DNA of 64,000 nucleotides from Peteryoungia aggregata LMG 23059 (lineage in GTDB: Bacteria; Pseudomonadota; Alphaproteobacteria; Rhizobiales; Rhizobiaceae). The notes beneath the pieces were generated by a model. That model saw only the letters and a list, made by a program, of their open reading frames with translations, did not search any database and was not told the origin of the DNA. Location of the stretch: NCBI RefSeq assembly GCF_030814435.1, contig NZ_JAUSUW010000008.1:62001-126000 (forward strand), given 5' to 3'. Positions 8,901 through 17,377 of the stretch are shown here, one piece after another. Numbering within the stretch: the stretch's first letter is position 1; each line of letters begins with the position of its first letter. The translations under genes were made by a program, and so were the position numbers.

Positions 8901-10200
8901 CAAGCTTGCGGCTTCCAGCCGACAAGGCGCGACCGGACGGCGTCTTGGCATCGATCAGCGGGCCCTCGTCAAGTGTCACCATCTGCTCGATGCGAAAATC
9001 GACACGGGCCCGGATTTCCGCATCGGTGAGATGCGGCAGCATGCGGCGCGCAACACGGTCGAGGAATGTCGAATAGGGCATGCCGATAAGATCGACCGGT
9101 TCATTAAACTCGCACATGTCGAGAAAAGCGGCATTGGCATACTCGATATCAAGCCCGGGGCCGATGAGAAGAATGCCGACCGGCAAGGAAAGCAGCAGCG
9201 TCTCGAAATAGGCACGCTGGCTGTCGGCCTCGCGTCGAGCCGCTGCAAGTCTCTCTTCGCTCTGTCGCAACTGTGAAAGATCGGTAAGCGAGCCGACGAT
9301 GTAGGCGGCCCCATCCGGGGCCTTGATGCTTGCAGTCCGCGATAGGATATGGATGCGTCCACCATCCGGGCGGACGAGAATTTCATGGTCTTCATCCGTC
9401 ACACCGGTGGCGAGGATCTTGGTGTTCTTCGCCAGATATTCCGCCCCTGCGACAGGAAAAATCTCGGTTTCCGTCTTGCCGATCAGTTCCGCCATGGGTT
9501 GGCCAACGATGGTGGCATAGGCGGCATTGGCGAAGACGAGCCGATGATCGGAATCACGCACATAGGTGGCAATCGGATACTGCTCCAGAACTGCCTGGAA
9601 CACGTCCATCGACGGCATGACGGGTACCGGCGCAACATCCACAGCCGTCGCGCCGGCGACATGATGCTCTATGAAACCGAACAGGTAGATCCGGTCGTCA
9701 TCGTCGAAGAAGCGCTCGATCCGCAGGATATGCACCGGCCCGCCCGGTTCCGGCCTCAGGCGCACCTCTTCTTCTTCGCCGAAGACGAGCACACGACGCT
9801 CACGGTCATCGCGATAGCCGTCCATGTCGTCGCCGAGGATGTCGCGATCGGCACGACCGATGAAACTCTCGACACTCAGATTGTGCAGCCGGGCGAAGGC
9901 ATCGTTGACCACGACATAGCGCAGCTCGCTGTCCTTGACATACGAGGGCAGGTCAAGCGCGGCGATCTTCTCGCGAACTAGGTCGAGCAAGTCGCTTCCC
10001 CGGATCAATTCGGTTTCTCCCAACTCATATAAATGGCTTGGAATGGTAAACAGCCGGTAACCATCGCGAATCCGTCGGTCATCGTGGGACTGAAATCGGC
10101 GCCGGTCTTGCGCTTCCCGGAACCGGCCAATGTTCCAGATGAGCCGGTTTTCCGTCGCAAACGGCAATGCCTTTTGCAGCGCGAACCTGCGAGACTTCAT
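5998..10200 (-). CDS. multi-PAS hybrid sensor histidine kinase with two receiver domains
   Basis: A large soluble sensor kinase of 1400 residues if started at the ATG at 10200. Six successive PAS modules occupy roughly residues 60-830; their C-terminal caps are visible as GSLTDLSQLRQ, VTFSDVTEMVHR, GSVNDVSVIKR, LTYSDLTEMRKR and VVLTDVTELKAR. The HisKA domain follows with the phospho-accepting His at about 866 (FLANMSHEIRTPMNG), then HATPase_c (NLLGNAIKF, DTGIGI, GTGLGL). Two receiver domains have Asp at about 1156 (VVIDYQMPDMNG) and 1319 (LILMDVSMPVMNG). No membrane segment was seen, so it senses cytoplasmic signals. No separate response regulator is next to it. The start lacks a good ribosome site, so the N-terminus is uncertain. 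Confidence 0.93.
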   Translation of the reverse strand: MKSRRFALQKALPFATENRLIWNIGRFREAQDRRRFQSHDDRRIRDGYRLFTIPSHLYELGETELIRGSDLLDLVREKIAALDLPSYVKDSELRYVVVNDAFARLHNLSVESFIGRADRDILGDDMDGYRDDRERRVLVFGEEEEVRLRPEPGGPVHILRIERFFDDDDRIYLFGFIEHHVAGATAVDVAPVPVMPSMDVFQAVLEQYPIATYVRDSDHRLVFANAAYATIVGQPMAELIGKTETEIFPVAGAEYLAKNTKILATGVTDEDHEILVRPDGGRIHILSRTASIKAPDGAAYIVGSLTDLSQLRQSEERLAAARREADSQRAYFETLLLSLPVGILLIGPGLDIEYANAAFLDMCEFNEPVDLIGMPYSTFLDRVARRMLPHLTDAEIRARVDFRIEQMVTLDEGPLIDAKTPSGRALSAGSRKLAGGRILVTFSDVTEMVHREEETLLYRATLEQMPVPVFIRDINRRLIYVNAAYEELHGQRREDIYGMTEEEMWPDTGGRMKEENIRILEQGVRIDRDVDTVTRHGEVIPVITRLNRITTAERKHYLVGSVNDVSVIKRGQEALLAAQARSEALYSDMVAMLQVMPVGVVILDRAYTVEFANEKCREIWEWPAELPLTGVQFRHYCLENHKRGWSWPGVDFEEGYRQRIAQFDALEGSRVTELDYADGKLVLATITRLQDRKILLTYSDLTEMRKREREIGEAQQQLERLGRFLQESMRMMSQGLLMIEQGRIAEVNPSFGRILDVPEGLVLPGESWRSLFNFCAERGDFGDEATTLLDQWEGALQRSTGVSTTFLAGGRTWVKLEATFGGDGSCVVVLTDVTELKAREAELEVLLARAEAADKAKSDFLANMSHEIRTPMNGVLGMAELLSKSELDSRQKTFVDIMVKSGNALLTIINDVLDFSKIDAGQLRLRKSPFDPVEAIEDVATLLSAAAAEKDIELLVSGDQSVEHTFLGDPGRFRQIVTNLLGNAIKFTEKGHVHVAVSTENETAGQAVLKLRIEDTGIGIAPDMQAKIFEKFSQVDTSSTRRHEGTGLGLAITAGLVRLFGGKLHVSSEVGQGSIFTVELPLTIVAERRRQKDLPATVKDARVLVIDDNAVNRRIITEQLAMWGFDGLAVADGDTGLEILAEAHREQLAIDVVVIDYQMPDMNGVDVARAIRADRRFDDIALVFLTSMDMVGDDRLFETLRVQAHLMKPARANVLRGAIIDVVRTARVQGVNSARSWPLASPAPLPAMATQVAAAVPDTPSSFTDEGGLKVLIAEDNPVNQIVFRQILTGSGIAYRIVDNGEEAVAAWQSEPPDLILMDVSMPVMNGHQATGAIRKGEQGTGRHIPIIGVTAHALDSDREACLAAGMDDYLSKPISPELLLRKIEQWGGKRVAATARVER

Positions 10201-10226
10201 GTCGAGATTGACACAATGGATCGACC

Positions 10227-11813
10227 ATGAGCGACATGACCAGTACCGCCTTGTCCGAGACTGAAACCCAATCCGCAGGAGGCGAGCGCCGCAGGCGCAC
10301 GGGCGGGCGCGGTGGTGATCGCAGCCGCGCCACCGGCTCGACAAAGTATCGCAACCTCGTGAACCAGCTGGCCAGGACCGAGCTGCTCGACCCGCAGGCG
10401 CTCGACGATATTCACGACGCCTCGCTGACCGTGTTGGAAGAAATCGGCATCGACGTCATGCTGCCGGAGGCCCGCGCCATCATGAAGGCGCATGGCGCGG
10501 AGGTCACCGAAGGCGCCGATCGCGTGCGCTTCGACCGTGGCCTGATCCTCGACATGATCGCGTCCGCCCCGTCGGAATTCACCATGCATGCCCGCAATCC
10601 CGAGCGGCATGTGAAGATCGGCGGCAACAACCTCGTCTTTGCCCAGATCGCCTCCGCACCCTTCGTCGCCGATCGCGAAGGAGGCCGCCGCGCCGGCAAT
10701 CAGGAAGACTTCCGCAAGCTGGTCAAGCTCGCCCAGTGTTACGACGTCATCCACACGACAGGCGGCTATCCGGTCGAGCCTGTCGACATCCATGCCTCTG
10801 TGCGGCATCTCGACTGCCTCTCCGACATGGTGAAGCTGACCGACAAGGTCTTCCACTGCTACTCGCTTGGCAAGCAGCGCAATCTCGACGGCATCGAGAT
10901 CGCCCGGATCGGGCGCGGCATCTCCATGGAGCAGATGGAAAGCGAGCCCTCGCTCTTCACCATCATCAACTCATCCTCGCCGCTGCGCCTCGACGGCCCC
11001 ATGCTGCAGGGCATCATCGAGATGTCCTCGCGCGGCCAGGTCGTCGTCATGACGCCCTTCACATTGGCCGGCGCCATGGCGCCCGTCACCGTTGCCGGCG
11101 CCCTTGTCCTGCAGAATGCCGAAGCGCTCTGCGGCATCGCCTTCACTCAGATGGTCAAGCGCGGCGCGCCTGTCGTCTATGGCGGCTTCACCTCGAATGT
11201 CGACATGAAGACCGGCGCGCCGGCCTTCGGCACGCCCGAATACATGAAGGCGGTCATATCAGGCGGCCAGCTCGCCCGCCGCTACAAGCTGCCCTATCGC
11301 ACCTCCAATACCAATGCCGCCAATACGCTCGACGCGCAGGCGGCCTATGAGAGCGCCTTCTCGCTCTGGGCGCTGACGCAAGGCGGCGGCAATTTCATCA
11401 TGCATTCGGCCGGCTGGACCGAAGGCGGCCTCACCGCCTCGTTCGAAAAGTTCATCCTCGACGTCGACATGCTGCAGATGGTCGCCGAATTCCTCACCCC
11501 CCTCGATGTCAGCCAGGATGCGCTGGCACTGGATGCCGTCCGCGACGTCGGCCCCGGCGGCCACTTCTTCGGCACCGCCCACACGCTCGCCCGCTACGAG
11601 ACGGCCTTCTATTCGCCGATCCTGTCGGACTGGCGCAATTTCGAGACCTGGACAGACGCCGGCCGCCCGACCACCTACGACCACGCCAACCGCGTCTTCA
11701 AGGAAAAGCTGGCGAGTTACGAACGCCCGCCGATCGATCCGGCCGTCGAGGAAGAGCTCGATGCCTTCGTTGCGAAACGCAAGGAAGAAGGCGGGGTTGC
11801 GACGGACTTCTGA
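10227..11813 (+). CDS. trimethylamine methyltransferase (MttB) family protein, non-pyrrolysine
   Basis: A 528-residue member of the MttB superfamily of corrinoid-dependent methyltransferases. There is no in-frame amber codon, so it belongs to the non-pyrrolysine branch, which includes demethylases of glycine betaine and other quaternary amines. Residues 1-40 are an Arg/Gly-rich tail (GGERRRRTGGRGGDRSR) unlike the archaeal enzymes. The barrel begins near LDDIHDASLTVLEEIGIDVM. No corrinoid protein or reactivation factor is encoded nearby, so the methyl acceptor system must lie elsewhere or differ. It is divergent from the hybrid kinase with only 26 bp between starts, and convergent with the WYL regulator. 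The substrate is unknown. Confidence 0.88.
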   Translation: MSDMTSTALSETETQSAGGERRRRTGGRGGDRSRATGSTKYRNLVNQLARTELLDPQALDDIHDASLTVLEEIGIDVMLPEARAIMKAHGAEVTEGADRVRFDRGLILDMIASAPSEFTMHARNPERHVKIGGNNLVFAQIASAPFVADREGGRRAGNQEDFRKLVKLAQCYDVIHTTGGYPVEPVDIHASVRHLDCLSDMVKLTDKVFHCYSLGKQRNLDGIEIARIGRGISMEQMESEPSLFTIINSSSPLRLDGPMLQGIIEMSSRGQVVVMTPFTLAGAMAPVTVAGALVLQNAEALCGIAFTQMVKRGAPVVYGGFTSNVDMKTGAPAFGTPEYMKAVISGGQLARRYKLPYRTSNTNAANTLDAQAAYESAFSLWALTQGGGNFIMHSAGWTEGGLTASFEKFILDVDMLQMVAEFLTPLDVSQDALALDAVRDVGPGGHFFGTAHTLARYETAFYSPILSDWRNFETWTDAGRPTTYDHANRVFKEKLASYERPPIDPAVEEELDAFVAKRKEEGGVATDF

Positions 11814-11817
11814 TCCA

Positions 11818-12495
11818 TCAGGAAAGCTGCTTGAGATACGCCTGATAAGTCTGGTGGGGTGCCGGCTCGAAACGGTCAGGCATCACCTTCCAGTCCTCCA
11901 CCCTGTCGAGCCTGAAATCGCGAAACCCCTGGCGCATCTCGCACCAGGCGGTCATCACCCAGATCGCCCCGAAGGCGGCCAGGCCAAGCGGCCAGACGAC
12001 ACGCTGGCTACGCTCGCCCGGCAGCGAGTGATAGGCGATCCAGACCTTGCGCTTGTTCGCGAGCGCCGAGCGCACTTCGCCCAGACAATCCGGCACCTCC
12101 GGCTGGGCCGATGAACGAAAGGCATAGATCGGCGCCGAGACCAGCCGTTCGGCATGCTCCTTCGGCAACATGCCGAGCATCTTGTCCTTGGCCTCCCGCG
12201 CCGCCTGGCCGAGCCTGGGATCCCCCAGCATTTCAACGGCCCGTAGCCCGAAGGCAAGCGCCTCCAGCTGTTCGAAGGTAAAGGTCAGCGGCGGAGCGTC
12301 GAATGCCTCGCGCAGCATATAGCCGACGCCGCGCTCCCCCTCGATCGGCGCACCTGAGGCGATCAGGTGATCCATGTCGCGATAGATCGTGCGCGGCGCG
12401 ACCTCCATCTTCTCCGCGATCTCGGCCGCCGTCATGGCGCGGCCCGTCGCGCGCATCAGCTGGATGATCCGGAACAGGCGGTCGGCGGGGCGCAT
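11818..12495 (-). CDS. YafY-type transcriptional regulator (HTH + WYL)
   Basis: A 225-residue regulator. Residues 1-58 form a DeoR/HTH_11-like winged helix (RLFRIIQLMRATGRAMTAAE, then MEVAPRTIYRDMDHLIASG). Residues about 125-200 are a WYL ligand-binding domain (KVWIAYHSLPGERSQRVVWP, GLAAFGAIWVMTAW). I start it at the ATG at 12495, which has GGAGG five bases upstream; two ATGs farther up lack this. The small monooxygenase-like gene at 12579 is divergent with 83 bp between them. This is a common YafY arrangement, so that gene and the alkylation-repair genes behind it are the likely targets. Confidence 0.9.
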   Translation of the reverse strand: MRPADRLFRIIQLMRATGRAMTAAEIAEKMEVAPRTIYRDMDHLIASGAPIEGERGVGYMLREAFDAPPLTFTFEQLEALAFGLRAVEMLGDPRLGQAAREAKDKMLGMLPKEHAERLVSAPIYAFRSSAQPEVPDCLGEVRSALANKRKVWIAYHSLPGERSQRVVWPLGLAAFGAIWVMTAWCEMRQGFRDFRLDRVEDWKVMPDRFEPAPHQTYQAYLKQLS

Positions 12496-12578
12496 GCGGG
12501 CCTCCATGAAAGCTATGGCCATAAGCCTGTCAGTTGCGTCGTGTTAGGTCAAGCCGTCATCATCAACGGGAGACACCC

Positions 12579-12878
12579 ATGACACCAGGCACCATCCTCG
12601 AACTCGCCGTCTGCACCGTCACCGACAGACCGGCTGCCGAAACCGCGCGCCGCGCCGCCATGGCTGCGGTCAAGGCCTATCCCGGCTTCGTCAGCTGGCG
12701 CGCCCTGACCGCCCTGGAGCAGGGCGACATGATCGCCGATCTCGTCGAATGGATCGACAAGGCGAGCGCAGATGCAGCTGCTGCGAGGGTCCAGGCAGAC
12801 CCCGCCTTCGCCCCTTACATGGCGGCGATTTCAGGTGTTACCTTGATGCAGCATTTCGACACGCAAGGGACGCTCTGA
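12579..12878 (+). CDS. small antibiotic-biosynthesis-monooxygenase-like (dimeric alpha/beta barrel) protein
   Basis: A 99-residue protein with the pattern of an ABM/dimeric alpha-beta barrel domain: a first strand ILELAVCTVTD, a helix of Ala-rich sequence AAMAAVKAYPGFVSWRAL, and a second half ending FAPYMAAISGVTLMQHF. Such proteins are often small oxygenases or stress proteins; the substrate is unknown. The ATG at 12579 follows GGGAGA. It is divergent from the WYL regulator. Its stop is only six bases from the alkC-like gene, so the three genes from 12579 to 14299 look like one operon. Confidence 0.75.
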   Translation: MTPGTILELAVCTVTDRPAAETARRAAMAAVKAYPGFVSWRALTALEQGDMIADLVEWIDKASADAAAARVQADPAFAPYMAAISGVTLMQHFDTQGTL

Positions 12879-12884
12879 TCCACC

Positions 12885-14000
12885 ATGGCCGAGCCGCTGA
12901 AACATCTGATCGGCCACCAGACCGCCCGCGACACGGCTGATGCCGTTGCGCGGGCCTGGGCACCCTTTGCCCGGGCCGCCTTCCTCGCAGATATCCTGCC
13001 GGTCATCGACGGGCTGGACCTGATGCAGCGCGGTCAGTGCATTGCCGACGCACTGCGCCGTCATCTGCCTGACGATTTCGAGCAAGCAGCTGTAATCCTG
13101 CACGCCTGCCTGCCGGCAAAAGAGCGGCAAGGCCTTACCGGCTGGGCGCTGCTCTCAGTCAACCAGTATGTCGCCGCCCATGGCCGGGGCAACCTCGAAA
13201 GCGGCCTCGGTCTCCTGAAGGCGCTGACATCGCATTTCACCGGCGAATTCGGCATACGTCCCTTCATTGCCGACGAGCCGCAAAAGGCGTTGGCGATCAT
13301 TTCCGGCTGGGTAACGGACCCCAATCATCATGTCCGCCGGCTCGCCAGCGAAGGCACCCGTCCCCGCCTGCCCTGGGCGATGCGCCTGCCGTCCCTGGTC
13401 CACGATCCCGCGCCGATCCTGCCGATCCTGGAAGCGCTTGTTGACGATGAGGAGGAATATGTCCGCCGCTCCGTCGCCAACAGCCTCAACGACATAGCCA
13501 AGGATCACCCGGATCTCGTCGCCGATTTCGTCGAGCGACACAGGAAGGGGGCCTCGAAGGAGAGGCTCTGGCTGCTCAGGCACGCCTCTCGGACATTGAT
13601 CAAGAAGGGGCATGGCAAGGCGCTCGCCAATTTTGGCTTTGAACCGCTCCCTGATGTCCTGGCAACGCTGGACGTGGCGCAGCACCGGATTGCCTTCCCC
13701 GGTCAACTCGCCTTCGACATCCGCCTTGCCAATGCAGGCGGTGAAGCGCGCACGGTGCTCCTCGACTATTCCATCCACCACCAGAAGAAGGATGGTTCGC
13801 TCTCCCCCAAAGTCTTCAAGGGCAAAAGCCTCGTGTTGCAGGCGGGCGAGAACGTGACCATCCGGAAGCGCCATGCGCTGCGCCCGATCACCACCCGCGT
13901 CTATCATCCGGGCCTGCACCGATTGGAAATCCTGCTGAACGGAGTACCCGTCGCAACGGTTGATTTCGACCTCGATATGCCTCAGGCCCCGGGAGCATGA
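12885..14000 (+). CDS. DNA alkylation repair protein, AlkC/AlkD superfamily
   Basis: A 371-residue HEAT-like repeat protein of the bacterial DNA glycosylase family that removes N-alkylated purines. Helical repeats span residues about 20-250, with HHVRRLASEGTRPRLPWAM near 150 and EEEYVRRSVANSLNDIAKDH near 190. Residues about 265-365 (FPGQLAFDIRLANAGGEART onward) look like the C-terminal Ig-like beta domain that separates AlkC from AlkD, so AlkC is the better match. It acts on damaged DNA in the cytoplasm. The gene sits between the ABM-like gene and a DUF1905 gene and overlaps the latter by four bases (ATGA), implying translational coupling. Confidence 0.85.
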   Translation: MAEPLKHLIGHQTARDTADAVARAWAPFARAAFLADILPVIDGLDLMQRGQCIADALRRHLPDDFEQAAVILHACLPAKERQGLTGWALLSVNQYVAAHGRGNLESGLGLLKALTSHFTGEFGIRPFIADEPQKALAIISGWVTDPNHHVRRLASEGTRPRLPWAMRLPSLVHDPAPILPILEALVDDEEEYVRRSVANSLNDIAKDHPDLVADFVERHRKGASKERLWLLRHASRTLIKKGHGKALANFGFEPLPDVLATLDVAQHRIAFPGQLAFDIRLANAGGEARTVLLDYSIHHQKKDGSLSPKVFKGKSLVLQAGENVTIRKRHALRPITTRVYHPGLHRLEILLNGVPVATVDFDLDMPQAPGA

Positions 14001-14299
14001 GCACGGGTCGGCGGGAGATCCGCTTCGAGGCCGAAGTGATACGGTTCGACGCCCCTGGCGGCTGGCATGGCGCTTTTCTGACTGAAGAGGCAACGGCCGA
14101 GGCACGCTTCTTCGGTCGCGCCAACGCGCTGGGCACAATTGCCGTTGAGGTTCAGATCGGCGCGTCAACGGCACGCACCTGCCTCTTCCCAGACAGCAGA
14201 CGCAAGAGCTACCTGCTGCCGCTCAAGGCAGCGCTGCGCAAGCGGGAAGCCCTGGTCGCGGGCCGCTGGATTTCGGTGATCCTCACGCTCTGCGACTAG
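13997..14299 (+). CDS. DUF1905 domain protein
   Basis: A 100-residue beta-rich protein matching the DUF1905 pattern: FEAEVIRFDAPGGWHGAFL at the start, ARFFGRANALGTIAVEVQIG in the middle, and KSYLLPLKAALRKREALVAG near the end. The function of DUF1905 is unknown; it is sometimes fused to YdeI/OmpD-like domains. Its ATG overlaps the stop of the alkC-like gene, so both proteins are probably made in step. A role related to alkylation stress is suggested only by this arrangement. Confidence 0.8.
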   Translation: MSTGRREIRFEAEVIRFDAPGGWHGAFLTEEATAEARFFGRANALGTIAVEVQIGASTARTCLFPDSRRKSYLLPLKAALRKREALVAGRWISVILTLCD

Positions 14300-14594
14300 G
14301 CCTGGAGACCTCTGCTTTTACGTTGCACTGCAAACATTCCCTTGACTTCCGAAGCGAATTGGCCCATCTGCAGGTCAGCTTTTACCTTCCGGCCGCCGCG
14401 TGAGCGTGCCCAGCGACATCTGAGACGCGACGAAGGATAAAGCGCATGACATCCGGGCGGACATTCCGCCGATGCGCTTGGAAAGCTTTTTTCCAACTTA
14501 CAAGTTCCCAAATCACGCGGGGTTCTTGACGCCAATGCCAACCGGCTCGCGAAGAACGCGTTCCGGTGTTTGTGCATTTGGCGCCCCGAAAGGT
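14300..14594 (+). other. long leader region before the RNA helicase gene, no gene seen
   Basis: There is no convincing reading frame in this stretch. It probably holds the promoter and 5' untranslated region of the helicase gene. A T-run near 14488 (GCTTTTTT) follows a short stem and could be a weak terminator or a cold-responsive leader element. I cannot assign a known riboswitch. Confidence 0.35.
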
Positions 14595-16022
14595 ATGACT
14601 TTGACAACTTTCGATGATCTTGGCCTCTCCAAGAATATCGTCGCGACGCTGACGACGCTCGGCTTCACGACCCCGACCCCGATCCAGGAAAAGGGTATTC
14701 CCGTCGTCCTCGGTGGACGTGACCTGATCGGCCTCGCACAGACCGGCACCGGCAAGACCGCTGCCTTCGGCCTGCCGATGATCGAGATGCTTCTCAAGGA
14801 TGAGAAGCGCCCCGACAACCGCACCACCCGCGCACTCATTCTCGCCCCGACCCGCGAACTGGTAAACCAGATCGGCGACAACCTGCGCAGCTACCTGCGC
14901 CGCCTGCCGCTGAAGATCAACCAGGTCGTCGGTGGCGCCTCCATCGGCAAGCAGCAGCTGCAGCTAGAAAAGGGCACCGACATTCTCGTCGCGACGCCTG
15001 GCCGCCTGCTCGACCTGATCGCCCGCAACGCGATCTCGCTCCGCGCCGTGCGTTACCTCGTTCTCGACGAAGCCGACCAGATGCTGGACCTCGGCTTCAT
15101 CCATGACCTGCGCAAGATCTCGAAGATGGTCCCGCCGAAGCGCCAGACCCTGCTCTTCTCGGCAACCATGCCGCCGTCGATCGCCGATCTCGCCGCAAGC
15201 TTCCTGACCGACCCGCTCAAGGTCGCCGTGTCCCCTCCGGGCAAGGCCGCCGACAAGGTCGAGCAGCACGTGCATTTCGTCGCCGGCCAGAACGCCAAGA
15301 CGGAAATGCTCAAGAAGATCCTCAACGACAATCCGGATGGCCGCTCCATCGTCTTCCTGCGCACCAAGCATGGCGCAGAAAAGCTGATGAAGCACCTCGA
15401 CGCCACCGGTTACTCGGTCGCCTCGATCCACGGCAACAAGAGCCAGGGCCAGCGCGAGCGGGCACTGAAGGGCTTCCGTGACGGCGAGATCAAGACGCTG
15501 ATCGCAACCGACGTCGCCGCCCGCGGCATTGACATCCCGGCCGTCTCCCACGTTTTCAACTACGACCTGCCGGAAGTTCCGGACGCCTATGTCCACCGCA
15601 TCGGCCGTACGGCCCGCGCCGGTCGCGACGGCATCGCGATCGCATTCTGCGGTCCCGATGAAGGTCGCCTGCTGCGCGACGTTGAAAAGCTGATGGGCAT
15701 CGACATCCCGGTCGCCTCTGGCGAACCGCCGGCAAACCTCGCACGTCCGGCCCGTCCGCAGCGTCGCGGCGGCGGCGGTGGTGGTGCAGGTGCTGGCGGT
15801 AACAACCGCAATCACCAGGGCCAGGGCCGTGGCAAGTCCGAAGGCGGCGCCAAGGCCGATGGTCGTCCGGCCAAGTCCGGTCACCGCAAGGGTGGCAATG
15901 GCGGCGGCAATGGCAATGGCGGCAACCGCTCGGCCAATGGCAATGGCCAGAGCCGTGGCGGCAATAGCCAGGCACGGCCTGCACGTTCCGGCACCGCCGG
16001 CGGACGTCGTCGCGAAGCCTGA
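14595..16022 (+). CDS. rhlE: DEAD-box ATP-dependent RNA helicase, RhlE-like
   Basis: A 475-residue RNA helicase for ribosome assembly or mRNA turnover. All core motifs are present: Q motif TPTPIQEKGIPVVL, Walker A AQTGTGKTAAF, PTRELVNQI, VLDEADQMLDLGF, FSATMPPSI, and the helicase C motifs ATDVAARGIDIP and YVHRIGRTARAG. From about residue 375 the protein becomes a disordered Gly/Asn/Arg-rich tail, typical of RNA-binding extensions. I use the ATG at 14595 (MTLTTFDDLGLSKNIVATL); an upstream in-frame extension is not family-like. A leader of nearly 300 bp precedes it, as is common for cold-induced helicases, but no specific element was recognised. A strong terminator follows. Confidence 0.92.
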   Translation: MTLTTFDDLGLSKNIVATLTTLGFTTPTPIQEKGIPVVLGGRDLIGLAQTGTGKTAAFGLPMIEMLLKDEKRPDNRTTRALILAPTRELVNQIGDNLRSYLRRLPLKINQVVGGASIGKQQLQLEKGTDILVATPGRLLDLIARNAISLRAVRYLVLDEADQMLDLGFIHDLRKISKMVPPKRQTLLFSATMPPSIADLAASFLTDPLKVAVSPPGKAADKVEQHVHFVAGQNAKTEMLKKILNDNPDGRSIVFLRTKHGAEKLMKHLDATGYSVASIHGNKSQGQRERALKGFRDGEIKTLIATDVAARGIDIPAVSHVFNYDLPEVPDAYVHRIGRTARAGRDGIAIAFCGPDEGRLLRDVEKLMGIDIPVASGEPPANLARPARPQRRGGGGGGAGAGGNNRNHQGQGRGKSEGGAKADGRPAKSGHRKGGNGGGNGNGGNRSANGNGQSRGGNSQARPARSGTAGGRRREA

Positions 16023-16052
16023 GCCTCGGGCCAGACCAGCATCTGACAAACG

Positions 16053-16082
16053 AAATGGCGCGGCTCACACCGCGCCATTTTT
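16053..16082. terminator. bidirectional intrinsic terminator between rhlE and the DMT exporter gene
   Basis: An 11-bp perfect stem (AAATGGCGCGG / CCGCGCCATTT) with a 6-base loop, followed by T residues on the plus strand and preceded by A residues that serve the minus strand. It lies between two convergent genes. Confidence 0.85.
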
Positions 16083-16110
16083 CATGGGCTTCGATCAATG
16101 CTCTCGGGCT

Positions 16111-17001
16111 TCAGCCAACATCAGGTTTGGCGACAACCTTTCGATTGGTGAGATAGACCCCTGCCACCACAACGCAGGTGCCCACGATCATCGGTACGGT
16201 CAGCTCTTCACCGAAGGCAATCGCCGCCTCGATCGCCGCCAGTGGCGGCACCAGATAGATCAGCGACGCCGCCTTGGACACGTCGCCGCGACGGATTAGA
16301 TAGAGCAGGAGTGCGATTGCGCCCATCGAGATGCCGACGACCGACCAGGCGAGGGTTACGAAGAAGCCAAGGCTCCAGTCGACATGCAGATCTTCAAGCA
16401 TGAGCGCCGCCGGGACCGTGACGATGAGCGCCCCGACATATTGCAGCGTGGCAACGGCCCGGAGGTCACCCTCGCGAACGAAACGCTTCTGGTAGATTGT
16501 GCCGGCAGTCACGCAGGCCATGGCGAGCACGTTCACCGCCACGGCATAGGCAGGGATGCTTGAGGCATCGAGGATCAGAACCTTGGGCAGCACCGCGATC
16601 GCGATCCCGGCAAAGCCGATCAGCAGTCCGGCACGTTGGCTGAAGCTGAGATCCTCACCAATCAGATAGGCCGCGGCAATGCCCGTCATCAGGGGCTGTA
16701 GGCCAGCGATAATCCCCGACAGCGCTGCCGGCACACCGTGGCCGATCGCCCACCAGACCATGCCGAGATAGAGACCGTGCAGGAACATGCCAGAAACGAT
16801 AGCATGCAGCCATCCGGCCCGATCCTTCGGCCAGGAAACACCCCCGATGCGACAGACGATATAGAATAGGACCACGGCGGTGCCATAACGCACGACGAGG
16901 AAGGTGAGCGGGTCAGCAAAGAAGGTGGCGAACTTGGCGGACACCCAGCCGGTCGACCAGAGGATGACGAAAAGGATCGGCGCGAGGCGGGCAAGGGTCA
17001 T
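16111..17001 (-). CDS. DMT superfamily exporter (EamA domains)
   Basis: A 296-residue inner-membrane protein with about ten hydrophobic segments, beginning LARLAPILFVILWSTGWVSA, in two EamA repeats (residues about 8-135 and 150-285). The end has the usual EamA closing pattern LGEE-like FGEELTVPMIVGTCVVVAG. Such proteins export metabolites or drugs; the substrate cannot be deduced. It starts at the ATG at 17001, stands alone, converges with the RNA helicase and diverges from the ATP-grasp operon. Confidence 0.88.
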   Translation of the reverse strand: MTLARLAPILFVILWSTGWVSAKFATFFADPLTFLVVRYGTAVVLFYIVCRIGGVSWPKDRAGWLHAIVSGMFLHGLYLGMVWWAIGHGVPAALSGIIAGLQPLMTGIAAAYLIGEDLSFSQRAGLLIGFAGIAIAVLPKVLILDASSIPAYAVAVNVLAMACVTAGTIYQKRFVREGDLRAVATLQYVGALIVTVPAALMLEDLHVDWSLGFFVTLAWSVVGISMGAIALLLYLIRRGDVSKAASLIYLVPPLAAIEAAIAFGEELTVPMIVGTCVVVAGVYLTNRKVVAKPDVG

Positions 17002-17377
17002 GAGTCGGGTTCTTTCCAGGTCCGGACCGCGAACTGCCGGCGCAGGTCTCGATACTGTGCGCCCCGCCTTCGGTCAAAAGAGTTTTCCTGTAGGCAAGGT
17101 TGAATTCCGTTCACATCGCCATGGACAAAAAATATTCCGCCAACACATGCACAATGTTTAATCAACGGACGCCGGGGCAGAGCAACTGCATTTCACCATT
17201 TGCCAAATCACGCAGGAGTAGAACGGCCCCCTCCCCCAATAGAATACGGGGATCTGCGCAAACTTTGCGCGAATGCCGCATTCGAGGGCAGAGCGAGCGA
17301 CATCTAATTCTGCGCATGGAGCCTGCGAACCAGCTTGCATTGGCCAAATGGTTGTATTCAAATGACCAAAAAAGGGG
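17002..17377. other. 376-bp divergent intergenic region, no gene seen
   Basis: It lies between the DMT exporter and the ATP-grasp operon and must hold both promoters. It is more AT-rich around 17118-17160 and 17340-17375. AAAGGGG immediately before 17378 is a clear ribosome site for the ATP-grasp gene. I found no small gene, repeat or recognised operator. Confidence 0.4.

Noticed and set aside
6586..9276. 896-codon open frame on the plus strand across the hybrid kinase gene
   Set aside because: It is antisense to a clearly conserved PAS/HisKA/HATPase sequence; long antisense frames are expected from GC-rich third positions, and its product shows no family features.
10227..11813. pyrrolysine-containing MttB
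   Set aside because: No in-frame TAG occurs in the gene and no pyl genes are in the window.
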